Notes: generated by a model not told the origin, from the sequence alone. 64,000 nt of DNA from Planctomycetota bacterium (GCA_020060765.1 JAGUZQ010000056.1:18719-82718); one strand, 5' to 3'; numbered from the stretch's first letter, positions 49,802 through 59,200 are shown. Translations and numbers: made by a program.

Positions 49802-50593
49802 ATGTCCATCAAGGTAGCGATTAACGGGGCGGGCGGGCGCATGGGGCGGCGGCTCATGGCTTTTTGCGTAAAAAATGAAAAGCTCGAACTCGCGCAGGCG
49901 TTGGAATATGATAAACATCCGCTGCTGGGCAAATGCGTGCGCGATATCGACCCGGAAGCTGATTCAGATATAGCTCTCGAATGCGGCGCGTTGCGCGGCG
50001 ACGTGCTGATCGATTTTTCTTCGCCGGAAGGAACAGTCGCGCGCGCGAAAGAGGCGGCGGCGAAGGGCGTCGCGCTGGTAGTCGGCACTACCGGGCTGGA
50101 CGAGGCGCAGACCGCCGAGGTGCGGGCGGCGGCGAAAAAAATTCCGGTGATTCACGCCTCGAATTATTCGTTGGGGGTGAACCTCGTCTTCCGGGTAGCG
50201 GCGGAAATCGCGCAGGCTCTGGGCGAGGATTTCAATATCGAAATCGCCGAGGCGCATCATAATAAGAAAGCCGACGCGCCGAGCGGCACCGCGCTCTCAA
50301 TTGCGGAAAAAATCTGCGCCGCGACCGGGCGCGACCTGAAGAAAAATCTTGTCCACGGTCGGAGCGGCAAGCCGGGAGCGCGCACGAAAAACGAGATCGG
50401 GATGCACGCGCTGAGGCTGGGGTCGGTAGTGGGCGACCACACGGTTTATTACGCCAGCGACTTCGAGCGGATCGAACTGACCCACCGCGCCCAGACCCGC
50501 GACGTCTTCGCCGCCGGAGCCCTCCGCGCCGCCGCGTGGCTGGCGGGTAAGAAACCGGGGATGTATGAGATGGGGGATGTGCTGTTTGGGTAA
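49802..50593 (+). CDS. dapB: 4-hydroxy-tetrahydrodipicolinate reductase
   Basis: 263 residues; NAD(P)H-dependent step of lysine/diaminopimelate synthesis. N-terminal VAINGAGGRMGRRL, VVGTTGLDEAQ, then the signature EAHHNKKADAPSGTAL with the catalytic His and Lys. GRSGKPGARTKNEIGMHALRLGSVVGDH matches DapB. AAAGGAACTC precedes the ATG. Together with dapL it supports a short aminotransferase route. Confidence 0.97.
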   Translation: MSIKVAINGAGGRMGRRLMAFCVKNEKLELAQALEYDKHPLLGKCVRDIDPEADSDIALECGALRGDVLIDFSSPEGTVARAKEAAAKGVALVVGTTGLDEAQTAEVRAAAKKIPVIHASNYSLGVNLVFRVAAEIAQALGEDFNIEIAEAHHNKKADAPSGTALSIAEKICAATGRDLKKNLVHGRSGKPGARTKNEIGMHALRLGSVVGDHTVYYASDFERIELTHRAQTRDVFAAGALRAAAWLAGKKPGMYEMGDVLFG

Positions 50594-50691
50594 ATCGGCT
50601 TAACAAGCAGTGCAGGCTTTTATATCTACGCTATCCATTGCGTGTCCTTAGTTTATTTTTGCACAAAATTAAGTATGACAGGAACAAAGAA

Positions 50692-51447
50692 ATGACATGG
50701 GTAGTGGCGGCATCAACTCTCTTTGGCTACGGTGTTGTTATGTCTGACATCCAGGTCACTGATGCTGCTAATGATATGCGTGCCGATCTACTTCAGAAAG
50801 CATATCCAGTCAGCAAATACGTTATGGCTGGCTTTGCCGGAGACGTATTCGCGGGGCTAAATCTATTGGAAAACATGGGCAGGTTTCTAAATACGCAGCC
50901 TGTTCCAGATGGTGAGTGTTGGGATCCCCAATGGGTTGCCGAGAACTGGCCTGAACATGCTAGGATGATTTTTGCTGAATCAGGTAAACAGCAACGCGTC
51001 AACGAGACACACATTATTATGCTTGGTTTGCAGTCAAAGCCAGATGTACTTGGCAATGCAATAGGTCATATTTCGGTATTTCGTAGTCCTGATTTCCAGC
51101 CTGAGTCAAAGAAAGGTGGAAGACAGGCTATGAGTGTTGGATGCGGCAGTAATGTTGCGAAATACACGAGTGTTTTAGAAGAACTGATGGTCGATGAGAA
51201 CCTTCAATACATGAAAGCCGAATTGAACAGCATTGGCGGATACGGTAGGCTCGTTACGGAGACTCTCTGCCGTACCTCATTACTCCATCCAACAGAGGGT
51301 ATCAGTCGGCACTTTCAGGTTTTTCTTATGCGGATGGGTGACATCCAACAGTGGAATACTCCTGGTATGCCTGCGGTTACCCAAAGCTGGCATGATCTTC
51401 TCAGGAGTCTACCATCTAATATGGGCTCTGATGCCTTATTGGCTTAA
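50692..51447 (+). CDS. Orphan proteasome/HslV-like Ntn hydrolase
   Basis: 251 residues. After Met removal it begins TWVVAASTLFGYGVVMSDIQVT. Compared with HslV ([21 protein letters not shown]), Thr1, an Asp at position 18 (HslV 17), a Lys at 35 (HslV 33) and GFAGDVFAGLNLLENM against GFAGGTADAFTLFELF line up. A Gly-rich SVGCGSNVAKY stands where HslV has IGSGGPYAQ. The family link is therefore likely. No ATPase partner (HslU, ClpX) is nearby. ATG at 50692 follows GGAACAAAG. The coding sequence is visibly AT-richer than its neighbours, so it may be acquired. Confidence 0.7.
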   Translation: MTWVVAASTLFGYGVVMSDIQVTDAANDMRADLLQKAYPVSKYVMAGFAGDVFAGLNLLENMGRFLNTQPVPDGECWDPQWVAENWPEHARMIFAESGKQQRVNETHIIMLGLQSKPDVLGNAIGHISVFRSPDFQPESKKGGRQAMSVGCGSNVAKYTSVLEELMVDENLQYMKAELNSIGGYGRLVTETLCRTSLLHPTEGISRHFQVFLMRMGDIQQWNTPGMPAVTQSWHDLLRSLPSNMGSDALLA

Positions 51448-51863
51448 GTCTATAACAGCGGCAGGTGTGACACAGGCAATGATAAGGCGAAGCGGGAAGA
51501 AGGCTAGCGGCTGGCGGTGTGGCAAGAGATTTCTGTTTGTTGGGCGCGAGCAACCTACTGCCAGCAGGAGGCAATCGGCTATTTCCGAAAAATGGGCTAT
51601 TATTTGGCTAATAAACAGCTTATAGCTGCAACCAGGAGGTGTTTTCCCAATTTACACCTCAACCATTATCGGAGCGCAGGATTTTTTTACCTAATAACCC
51701 CTTAAATGCAAAAGGTTTATGATATAATACAAAAAACTTTGTAAAGAGTTCTTGACTTTTATCCTCAGATACCCCTAATAGCAGGAAGGCTCATCTGCCA
51801 AAAAACGATATTATCCATTAACCCGACACCCCGTCAAACCGTCAACCCCAGACAGGAGACCAC
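51448..51863. other. 416-bp AT-richer interval with a possible gene remnant
   Basis: A 62-codon frame at 51517-51705 contains QEAIGYFRKMGYYLANKQ, which faintly resembles the end of a GNAT acetyltransferase; it has no start site and is probably a remnant. A 33-bp copy of the GGATGGACGG repeat in inverted orientation sits at 51818-51850. I see no intact gene. Confidence 0.4.
51818..51850 (-). repeat. GGATGGACGG-type repeat, copy 3 (inverted, diverged)
   Basis: The reverse complement reads GGTTGACGGTTTGACGG then GGTGTCGGGTTAATGG, a diverged match to copies 1 and 2. Confidence 0.5.
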
Positions 51864-53042
51864 ATGGAGATTCAACTAGCCAACCGTTTACAGAAACTGC
51901 CGCCGTATCTGTTCGCGGCGTTGCGCCGGAAAATCGCGGAGAAGAAAGCCAAGGGCGAGCAGGTGATTTCACTCGGCATCGGCGATCCCGACCTGCCCAC
52001 GCCGGACGCGATTATCGACGAACTCTGCCGCGCGGTGAAAGACGCTAACGATCCCAACCGTCATCGTTACGGCTGCGATGTGCCTGCCGGCGAATTCAAG
52101 GAGGCGGTGAAGAATTTTTACAAGCGGCGTTACAAAGTAACTCTCGCCGACGACCAGATCATCACCACCATGGGCAGCAAGGACGCAATCGCGAAACTGC
52201 CGATGGGCATCATGAATCCCGGCGACCTGGCTATCGCGCCGGTGCCGGGTTATCCGACCTATAACATCGGCCACACCTTCGCGGGCGGGGTGACGTTTCA
52301 GGTGCCGCTGCTGAGGGAAAACAAATTCCTGGTCGATTTCGACGCGATTCCGCTGGAGGTGCGGCGGTTGGCGAAGATACTGTGGATCAACTACCCGAAC
52401 AATCCCACCACCGCCGTCGCGCCGCTGGAATTTTTCGCGCGCGCGGTCGAGTTCGGTCGGCAGAACAATATCCTCATCGCCCACGACAGCGCGTATTCGG
52501 AAAACACCTACGACGGTTACAAGGCTCCGAGCATTCTCGAAGTTCCCGGCGCGGACGAGGTGGCGGTGGAGTTCTTCTCGCTGTCGAAAGCTTTCAACAT
52601 GACCGGCTGGCGCGTGGGCTGCCTTTGCGGCAACGCCTCGGCGGTGAAGGCGCTGTCTCTGGTGAAGGACAACGTCGATAACGGCACCCTCCGCGCGGCG
52701 CAGTTCGCGGCGGCCAAGGCGCTGGATATGGGCGAGGAGATTTTCCCGCAGATAAATGAAATCTACCGCGTGCGCCGCGATCTGGTGTGCGACGCGCTTT
52801 CCGCGGCGGGATGGCCGGTGGAGAAGCCGAAAGCCACGATTTACATCTGGGCGCCGGTGCCGGAAAAATTCGGCGGCAAAAGCGGCGTCTTCGCCGACGA
52901 GCTGCTGGACAAGGCAGGCGTGGTCGTGACGCCGGGTCTGGGCTACGGTCAGTGGGGCGAGGGCTTTTACCGCATCTCGCTGACCTATCCCGACGCGGTG
53001 CTGAAGGAAGCGCTGTCGCGCATCGTGGCGATGGCGCAATGA
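51864..53042 (+). CDS. dapL: LL-diaminopimelate aminotransferase
   Basis: 392 residues; converts tetrahydrodipicolinate to LL-DAP in one step, bypassing the succinylase or acetylase branch. Class I fold: GIGDPDLPTPD, TTMGSKDAIAKLPMGIMNPGD, WINYPNNPTTAVAP, HDSAYSENTYDG and the PLP lysine in FSLSKAFNMTGWRVG. The route is known in Chlamydia, plants and Lentisphaerota, which fits the taxonomy here. CAGGAGACC lies upstream. The stop overlaps folK by 4 bp (ATGA). Confidence 0.95.
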   Translation: MEIQLANRLQKLPPYLFAALRRKIAEKKAKGEQVISLGIGDPDLPTPDAIIDELCRAVKDANDPNRHRYGCDVPAGEFKEAVKNFYKRRYKVTLADDQIITTMGSKDAIAKLPMGIMNPGDLAIAPVPGYPTYNIGHTFAGGVTFQVPLLRENKFLVDFDAIPLEVRRLAKILWINYPNNPTTAVAPLEFFARAVEFGRQNNILIAHDSAYSENTYDGYKAPSILEVPGADEVAVEFFSLSKAFNMTGWRVGCLCGNASAVKALSLVKDNVDNGTLRAAQFAAAKALDMGEEIFPQINEIYRVRRDLVCDALSAAGWPVEKPKATIYIWAPVPEKFGGKSGVFADELLDKAGVVVTPGLGYGQWGEGFYRISLTYPDAVLKEALSRIVAMAQ

Positions 53043-53548
53043 CGTTGGCGTATGTCGCGCTGGGCGCGAATCTCGGCGACCGCGAAGCCAATCTCCGCGC
53101 GGCGCTGGCCGAATTGAAAACGGTCGGCGAAGTGCGGAAAGTGGCGACGATTATCGCAACCGAGCCGCTGGGCGCGCCGGGGCAGGGGAGGTATCTCAAT
53201 ACTGTTTGCGAAATCGAGACCAACCTGTCGCCGGAGGAACTGCTCTCCGCCTGTCAGCGGATCGAAAAAAAACTCGGCCGCGAGCGGGAGCGGGAAACCG
53301 TCCGCTGGGGCGCGCGCCTGATTGATCTTGACATCTTGTTATACGGCGACGAAGTGACAGACACCGCCGGTTTGACGATTCCGCATCCGGAAATGGCCAA
53401 CCGCTGTTTCGTGCTGGAGCCGCTGGCGGAAATTGCGCCAGACGCGCGGCATCCGGTTTTGAAAAAAACGGCGGCGGAAATGTTGGCGGAAATAACTCCC
53501 TCTACCCTTGCAAGGGGAGAGGGTCGGGGTGAGGGGTTACAAGTTTAA
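53039..53548 (+). CDS. folK: HPPK, 2-amino-4-hydroxy-6-hydroxymethyldihydropteridine pyrophosphokinase
   Basis: 169 residues. AYVALGANLGDREANL at the start, and catalytic LIDLDILLYGDE and IPHPEMANRCFVLEPLAEIAPD are the HPPK core. The ATG overlaps the dapL stop, so translation is coupled. The last 13 or so residues (ARGEGRGEGLQV) are encoded by a C/G palindrome inserted at the 3' end; the true C-terminus was probably lost or replaced. A longer frame beginning at 52787 runs through dapL and is a shadow. Confidence 0.94.
   Translation: MTLAYVALGANLGDREANLRAALAELKTVGEVRKVATIIATEPLGAPGQGRYLNTVCEIETNLSPEELLSACQRIEKKLGRERERETVRWGARLIDLDILLYGDEVTDTAGLTIPHPEMANRCFVLEPLAEIAPDARHPVLKKTAAEMLAEITPSTLARGEGRGEGLQV
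53498..53536 (+). repeat. C/G palindrome inside the 3' end of folK
   Basis: CCCTCTACCCTTGCAAGGGG-AGAGGG stem and tail TCGGGGTGAGGGG. Confidence 0.75.
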
Positions 53549-53564
53549 AGCAAAACTCACGGAT

Positions 53565-53706
53565 CGTCATTCCCGCGCAGGCGGGAATCCAGGAGGTGTG
53601 AGGTTGTACCAGTGTGAGTATTTTTTCGTGAAGCCTTAATCGGAGTTTTTCGAGAATACAAGTCTTTTTTTCAGGCTACGATATCCCCGCCTGCGCGGGA
53701 ATGACG
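53565..53706. repeat. Inverted-repeat element, copy L (long, 142 bp)
   Basis: Arms CCCGC-GCAG-GCGGG and CCCGC-CTGC-GCGGG with complementary loops; the right arm lacks CTGG. The centre is homologous to copy K. The right flank GGGACAAGTTTTTTCCTT is shared with C, D and J. Confidence 0.82.
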
Positions 53707-53842
53707 GGACAAGTTTTTTCCTTGAATAAAACCTGCAAAATAAACAAGGACAGTGTTTTGGGTATACAGGCAATATTGGAAGATTCGTATAATAAAAGAT
53801 CGCTGCGTTCCGGCGAATAGACTGACTGTTGAAAGACAAATC

Positions 53843-54724
53843 ATGAACATCATCAAAACCATAGCCGAGATGCGGGAAGAGGCGCGCGAGAACGCCAGGC
53901 GCGACGCCAGCGTGGGGTTCGTGCCGACCATGGGCGCGCTGCATGAGGGGCATGTGTCGCTCATGCGGCGGTCGCTGGAGGACAACGACGTCACCGTCGC
54001 CAGCATCTTCGTCAATCCCACCCAGTTCAACGAGCAGGACGATTTCGACAAGTATCCGCGCACCTTCGAGCAGGATTGCGAAATTCTGGAAGCGGCGGGC
54101 GTGGACACGCTGTTCGCTCCCGAGGCGGAGGAGATGTACCACCCGCGCCACCAGACCAGCGTCGCGGTCGCGCAACTGGCTGACCACCTCTGCGGCATTT
54201 CGCGCGGGCGACGGCATTTCATGGGCGTGTGTACGGTGGTGAGCAAGCTCTTCAACTGCGTGCAGCCCACGCGCGCCTACTTTGGCCAGAAAGATGCCCA
54301 GCAGGCGCTGATTATCCAGCGGATGGTGATTGATTTGAATTTCCCCGTGGAGATCGTGGTCTGTCCCATCGTACGCGAGAAGGACGGCCTGGCGATGAGC
54401 AGCCGCAACCGCCGCATCGCCGACGATCTCCGGGACAGCGCGCTGACGCTGGTAAGATCTTTTGGTTATGCCTGCGGAATGCTGAAGGACGGTGAACGCG
54501 ACGCGCAGACCTTGATTAACGGCATGATGGAATTTATCCTGCGCGATCGGCGGGTGGAGGTGGATTATGTAAGTATCGTCTCGCCGGAAACGCTGGAGGA
54601 TGTGGCGACGGTGGACGATTTCTCGCTGATTGCGGGCGCGATTCTGATAGGCGACGTGCGCCTGATCGACAACATCCTCGTCACGCCGGAAGGGCCTGCG
54701 CGGGGACAGATTGAGTTTATATAG
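53843..54724 (+). CDS. panC: Pantothenate synthetase
   Basis: 293 residues; ATP-dependent joining of pantoate and beta-alanine. VGFVPTMGALHEGHVSLMR holds the HxGH motif, then SIFVNPTQFNEQDDF, YFGQKDAQQALIIQRM and VREKDGLAMSSRNRRI with the KMSKS-like MSSRN. ATG at 53843 was chosen from the conserved start; the site (GAAAGACAAATC) is weak. 17 bp before panD. Confidence 0.95.
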   Translation: MNIIKTIAEMREEARENARRDASVGFVPTMGALHEGHVSLMRRSLEDNDVTVASIFVNPTQFNEQDDFDKYPRTFEQDCEILEAAGVDTLFAPEAEEMYHPRHQTSVAVAQLADHLCGISRGRRHFMGVCTVVSKLFNCVQPTRAYFGQKDAQQALIIQRMVIDLNFPVEIVVCPIVREKDGLAMSSRNRRIADDLRDSALTLVRSFGYACGMLKDGERDAQTLINGMMEFILRDRRVEVDYVSIVSPETLEDVATVDDFSLIAGAILIGDVRLIDNILVTPEGPARGQIEFI

Positions 54725-54741
54725 CATAGGAGCATCGTGAA

Positions 54742-55098
54742 ATGTTACTTGAACTATTGAAAAGCAAAATCCACCGCGCCACCGTTACTGACGCCAGTCT
54801 GCATTACGAAGGCAGTCTGTCGCTCGATCCGAAACTGATAAAGGCCGCCCGTCTGCTGGAATATGAAAAAGTTCTGGTGGTGAATATTGATTGCGGTTCG
54901 CGGCTGGAGACCTATGTCATCACAGGCAAGAAAGGCGAGGTCTGTCTTAACGGCGCCGCCGCGCGGCTGGGGCAGGTGGGCGACCGGGTGATTATCATGT
55001 CGTTCGCGCAGATGGACGAAAAAGAGGCGGCGGAATTTACGCCCGCGATAGTGCTGGTGGATGAGCGTAACCGGCAGATGAGTACAACTCCCCATTGA
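54742..55098 (+). CDS. panD: Aspartate 1-decarboxylase
   Basis: 118 residues; makes beta-alanine for PanC. Pyruvoyl enzyme: HYEGSLSLD contains the Gly-Ser cleavage site, and IHRATVTDASL, NGAAARLGQVGDRVIIMSFAQMDE and PAIVLVDERN match the family. Directly follows panC, so the two beta-alanine/pantothenate steps are one operon. Confidence 0.96.
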   Translation: MLLELLKSKIHRATVTDASLHYEGSLSLDPKLIKAARLLEYEKVLVVNIDCGSRLETYVITGKKGEVCLNGAAARLGQVGDRVIIMSFAQMDEKEAAEFTPAIVLVDERNRQMSTTPH

Positions 55099-55112
55099 TA
55101 AAAGAGGCGATA

Positions 55113-55200
55113 ATTCCTCCCCTTCCTGGGGAGGTTAGGAGGGGTGAATGCCTTTCCCCTTTCATCCCCTCTAACTCCCCCTGGGAGGGGGAGAATTTAT
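55113..55200. repeat. Inverted pair of C/G palindromes (REPIN-like), copy 3
   Basis: 55113-55147 has hairpin CCTCCCCTTCCTGGGGAGG and tail TTAGGAGGGGTGA pointing right. 55166-55200 has CCCCTCTAACT tail pointing left and hairpin CCCCCTGGGAGGGGG. The tails face each other. Confidence 0.7.
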
Positions 55201-55245
55201 ACCGGTCGTTTGCCCTTTTATTTGCGGGGCGCTAAGGAAAAGCCG

Positions 55246-56181
55246 ATGCACCCGATCCTGATCGAGATTCCCCTGCCGCTGGGCTTGCAGCCGCTGACGA
55301 TACACAGTTACGGTTTCATGATGATGCTGGCGTTTCTCGCCGGACTGTACCTGGCGTTGAACCGCGCGAAACGGGCGGGAATCGACAAGCAGGTCATTCT
55401 CGATCTGACGCTGTACAGCATTGTCTGCGGCATCGTGGGCGCTCGCATCGCGTTCCTTCTGATAGACTACGAGCAGGACGCCGCCAGCGACCATCCGCTG
55501 CTCGACCTCGTGGCTATCTGGAAGGGGGGGCTGACTTTCCAGGGTGGGCTGTTGCTGGCGCTGGGTGTGTGTGTCTGGTATCTGAAAACTCAGAAACTGC
55601 CTGCTGGAAAAATCGCCGACATCTTCGCCCCGTCGGTTGCGCTGGGGGTAGGCATCGCGCGGGTTGGGTGTTACCTGAACGGCTGCTGCTGGGGGAAAAT
55701 CTGCGAAGCCGGTTTTCCTCTCGGCGTCAATTTTCCGCCGCGCAGCGGGCCATATCTCCAGCACTTGCGGATGTATCTGCAGGGAGAACTGGCGCCGATT
55801 CTGCATAGCCGCCACCATGACGGCTTGTTGGAGATGCTGAAGGATCCGCAGCTGGAAAAGGCGGCTATAGAAATGGTGCCGGTGCATCCCACCCAGCTTT
55901 ACACCACCGTTGCCATGCTGGGCTTGTTCCTGCTGATTGCGGGGCTGGAAAAACTGCCCCGCCTGTTTGACGGAATGCTGATGCTGATTTTTCTGCTGGC
56001 GTACAGCGTTTTCAGGTTCTTTATTGAATTCTGGCGGGAAGACACTCCCTTGCGGCTGGCGGTGGGAGCGTTTGCCGGGTTGCGACTGGGGCAGATAATT
56101 GCGTTGCTGACATTTACCGCTGGCACGGCGGCATTTGTCTATTTGTGGAAAAAGGCGCGGGCAAAGGTTTCCACTGTATAA
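55246..56181 (+). CDS. lgt: Prolipoprotein diacylglyceryl transferase
   Basis: 311 residues, inner-membrane enzyme. Six to seven hydrophobic segments. GLTFQGGLLLALG and ARVGCYLNGCCWGK lie in the catalytic half, as does VPVHPTQLYTT, and FRFFIEFWRED lies near the C-terminus. TAAGGAAAAGCC precedes ATG at 55246; the earlier frame begins inside the palindrome pair. It serves the lipoprotein at 45109 among others. A large TPR protein gene follows 27 bp later. Confidence 0.94.
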   Translation: MHPILIEIPLPLGLQPLTIHSYGFMMMLAFLAGLYLALNRAKRAGIDKQVILDLTLYSIVCGIVGARIAFLLIDYEQDAASDHPLLDLVAIWKGGLTFQGGLLLALGVCVWYLKTQKLPAGKIADIFAPSVALGVGIARVGCYLNGCCWGKICEAGFPLGVNFPPRSGPYLQHLRMYLQGELAPILHSRHHDGLLEMLKDPQLEKAAIEMVPVHPTQLYTTVAMLGLFLLIAGLEKLPRLFDGMLMLIFLLAYSVFRFFIEFWREDTPLRLAVGAFAGLRLGQIIALLTFTAGTAAFVYLWKKARAKVSTV

Positions 56182-56208
56182 TATAGGCGATCCGGGAAGG
56201 AAAAAGGA

Positions 56209-59200
56209 ATGCGAAAGATTCTGGCGGTTTTTCTGTTCGGTGTGCTTGCTTCGGGCGCGGCACTCGCGGGCGAGGACAGCGGCTGGCAATTACTGATGGA
56301 AAATAAATTTCCCGAGGCCAAAACGCAACTTGCCAGGGAAGTTGAAAGTGCTCCCCACGCCATTGGAAAACTGGCGGCATTGGAGGGACTGTGCTATTGC
56401 ACATATCTGCTGGGAGAGGACCAAGAGTTTTCCGAACTCCGGGTCAGGATGGCTAAACTAGCGGCGGAACTTGATGGCGTCGCGTCGCGGTTCTTCTTCA
56501 ACAACATGGCTAAGGCGGCTGATCAATGGCTCGCCGACGAGGACTATCTCAAACTACTGCGCGAATTTGACAGCGACCGTTACAATCCCGGCGTCAGGCG
56601 GATAGCGCGTGATGTGCTACATGCCAAATATCTGTCCCGGCGCGAGTACGAGCAGGCGGAGGCGATCGAGAAGACAGACGGTTATATCCGGCGCTACGCG
56701 GCGGTGATCGGCTTTTTCTCCGCCCCGGCCGGCGAACAGGTAGACCTCCCCACCGCGCTGGAAACTGACCCCGGTGCCACCGAATTAACCAACGCTTTTG
56801 GCGAGAAGGTACGCCACATCCGCAACGTCGACGCTACGCGCAACGGTAGTCTGGAGATGGGTGATTATCTACCGCAGGGCGGGCGGAACGGAATTATTTA
56901 TGCGCTGGCGCTAGTGAAAAGCGGTGCCGCGCGCGAGGCGATGCTGCAGGTTAGTGGCCCGGAATCTCTGCGCATCTGGTTGCGTGGACAGCCGGTTTAC
57001 CGGGGCGACGCCTACCGGGGCGATTACCGTCGCAGCCCGCGCAATATCGTCGTGCGGTTACAGGAGGGTCTGAATCCGTTGGTGATAAAAACCGCCAATG
57101 GAGTTTCGTTTTCCCTTCGGCTGGTCGAAAGCGACATGAAAAACGAGACCGGAATACTGACAGGTTTAAGTTGGGAGGATTTCGACGGAGCGGAGTTTTC
57201 CAAATATCCCTGCCGCCAGATCAAGGGAGTCCTGTTCAGCCGTGAGCAGCAGTTTTCGTTGCGCGAGGCGGTAGACCGCCTGAGTGCGCCTGAACCGGCG
57301 AAGTCATTCTGGCAGATGCGCGCGAACCACGATCTGGTGCAGCCGCAGGAGGAGCGGGAAGTCCTCGACCGGCTTCTGGAAAAATATCCGCAAAGCCTGC
57401 TGGCGTTGGTGCGGGCCGAGACGTCTCGGCGCACCGAAAGCGAGTTGCGGATCGACGACAAGGATCGGCTGAACAAGGAGGCGATGGATTTCCTTGCCCG
57501 CGCGCGCGCAGTCAGAGCAGACGATTATCGCACCCTGCTGGCGACGGCGGGGCATTACCACGACGGCAAACAGACGCGGCAGGCGCTGGAACTGTATAAG
57601 AAAGCGGTGGAGACGCTGCCTGAGGGGGCGGATGGCCGGGTGTTCCTGGCGCAGATGTATGCGGAAAAACAGTGGAACGCGCTGGCAGAGGCTGAATATA
57701 AGAAATATGTCGAACTGATGCCGGAACGGGAGCATCTGCTGGCCGAGTTTTACAAGAAAACCGGTCGCGCTAGCGAGGCGTCTGCGTTGTTTGAAAAACT
57801 GTGGAAGCAGAAACGCCTCTCTGTGCGCGCGCGCCTGGATATTCTTAAAGAAGAAAAACGTTGGGACGAAGCCGAATCGCTGCTGGAGGAATGGATCGCT
57901 GCGTTCCCTAGCGACAAACGCTGGAGGTGGAGCGTGCGGCTGTGGCTGGCGCGGGAGAAAGGCGACGTCGGGTTGGAAGAGAAATACCTGCTGGAAAAAG
58001 CTGATTTTGACTCCGAAGACGAGAAGCTGGCGGTCGACCTGGGCGAATTCTATCTGCGCCGGAACGATCAGGAAAAAGCGGTGCAGTGGTTCCATGAAGC
58101 CTCGCGGCGCAGTCTCGCCACGGATGATATCGATCTCGACCTCCAGCGGCGCTTGCGCAAGCTGACAGGGCAGGAATGGGACTTGCCCCAATATGACTTG
58201 AAGTTGGACGAAGCCGAAACCGGGAAGATCAGCAAGGCAGACCACCCCAGCGCGAATTACGCCGTGGCTCTGCGCTTGGTCGTGCGTCGGATTTACGAAA
58301 ACCGCGCCAGCGAAAGCCTGGTGCATAATGCCCTGAAGGTTTTTGACGAAAACGGCATCGGGCAACTGGGCGAAATGTCGGTGCCGCAGGAAAGCGACAA
58401 CCTCCTTTTCTGTCGCACGGTGCAGCCAGATGGCACGGTTTACGTTCCGACTTCGGTCGAGAATTTGGACTTGGGCAAGGCGACCAGCATGTACAACGTC
58501 AAGCCCGGATCGGTGCTGGAATACGCCTACCGGGAGACCGAGGACGGCGGTCGGGACGAGACGTTCAGCGACACCTTCGAGGCCGAGGAAATCGACGTGC
58601 CGATCATTCGCGGTCGTTATGTGCTGATCGTTCCCAAAAAGCTGGTGCCGCGGATGTCGCTCAAGGTCTATCCTGACAGCCTTGTTCCGGAAGTAAGCGA
58701 TCAAGGTGATGATCGTATTTTTACTTGGGACGTAAAAAACGTCAAGGGGCGCAAGCAGGAGAGTAATACACCTAGTTACGACAAGATTCTCGCCAATGTG
58801 AGCGTGACAATCAGGGGCGAGGAATATGGTTCGCAGAGGTACTATTTCGGCGAGTCGGAGGACGACCGCATTTATACCGACAGCGCGATCGATAAAAAGG
58901 CGCTTGAACTGGTCGCTGGTACCGAGTCGATCGGGGAAAAAGTCAATCGGATATATGCCTGGATCGCGACCGAGATCAAGGATACCGGCGGCGGTCGCAC
59001 CGCACGCGATGTGTTTGCATTGCGTTCAGGCGATCCTGGCGCCAAGGCTCGACTGGCGCGGGCCATGCTGGCGGCGGCGGGTTGCGAGACTTCTTTTGTC
59101 ACGCCTAACAGCAGGCTCTTTATGCCAGGAACATCCCGCCGTGACCGGGTGCGGATAATTGATGATTTTTACGGTCAGCAGTTGCTGCGCGTAAGTTGTC

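Noticed and set aside
51233..51625. 130-codon frame overlapping the Ntn-hydrolase gene
   Set aside because: Different frame over a supported gene; translation lacks any recognisable pattern. I kept only the note on a possible remnant at 51517-51705.
52787..53548. 253-codon frame that includes folK
   Set aside because: The first 84 codons overlap dapL; folK begins at the ATG at 53039 with a 4-bp overlap.
14615..53706. CRISPR array as an explanation for the dispersed repeats
   Set aside because: Copies are kilobases apart with no spacers or regular phasing and no cas genes, so they are dispersed inverted-repeat elements.
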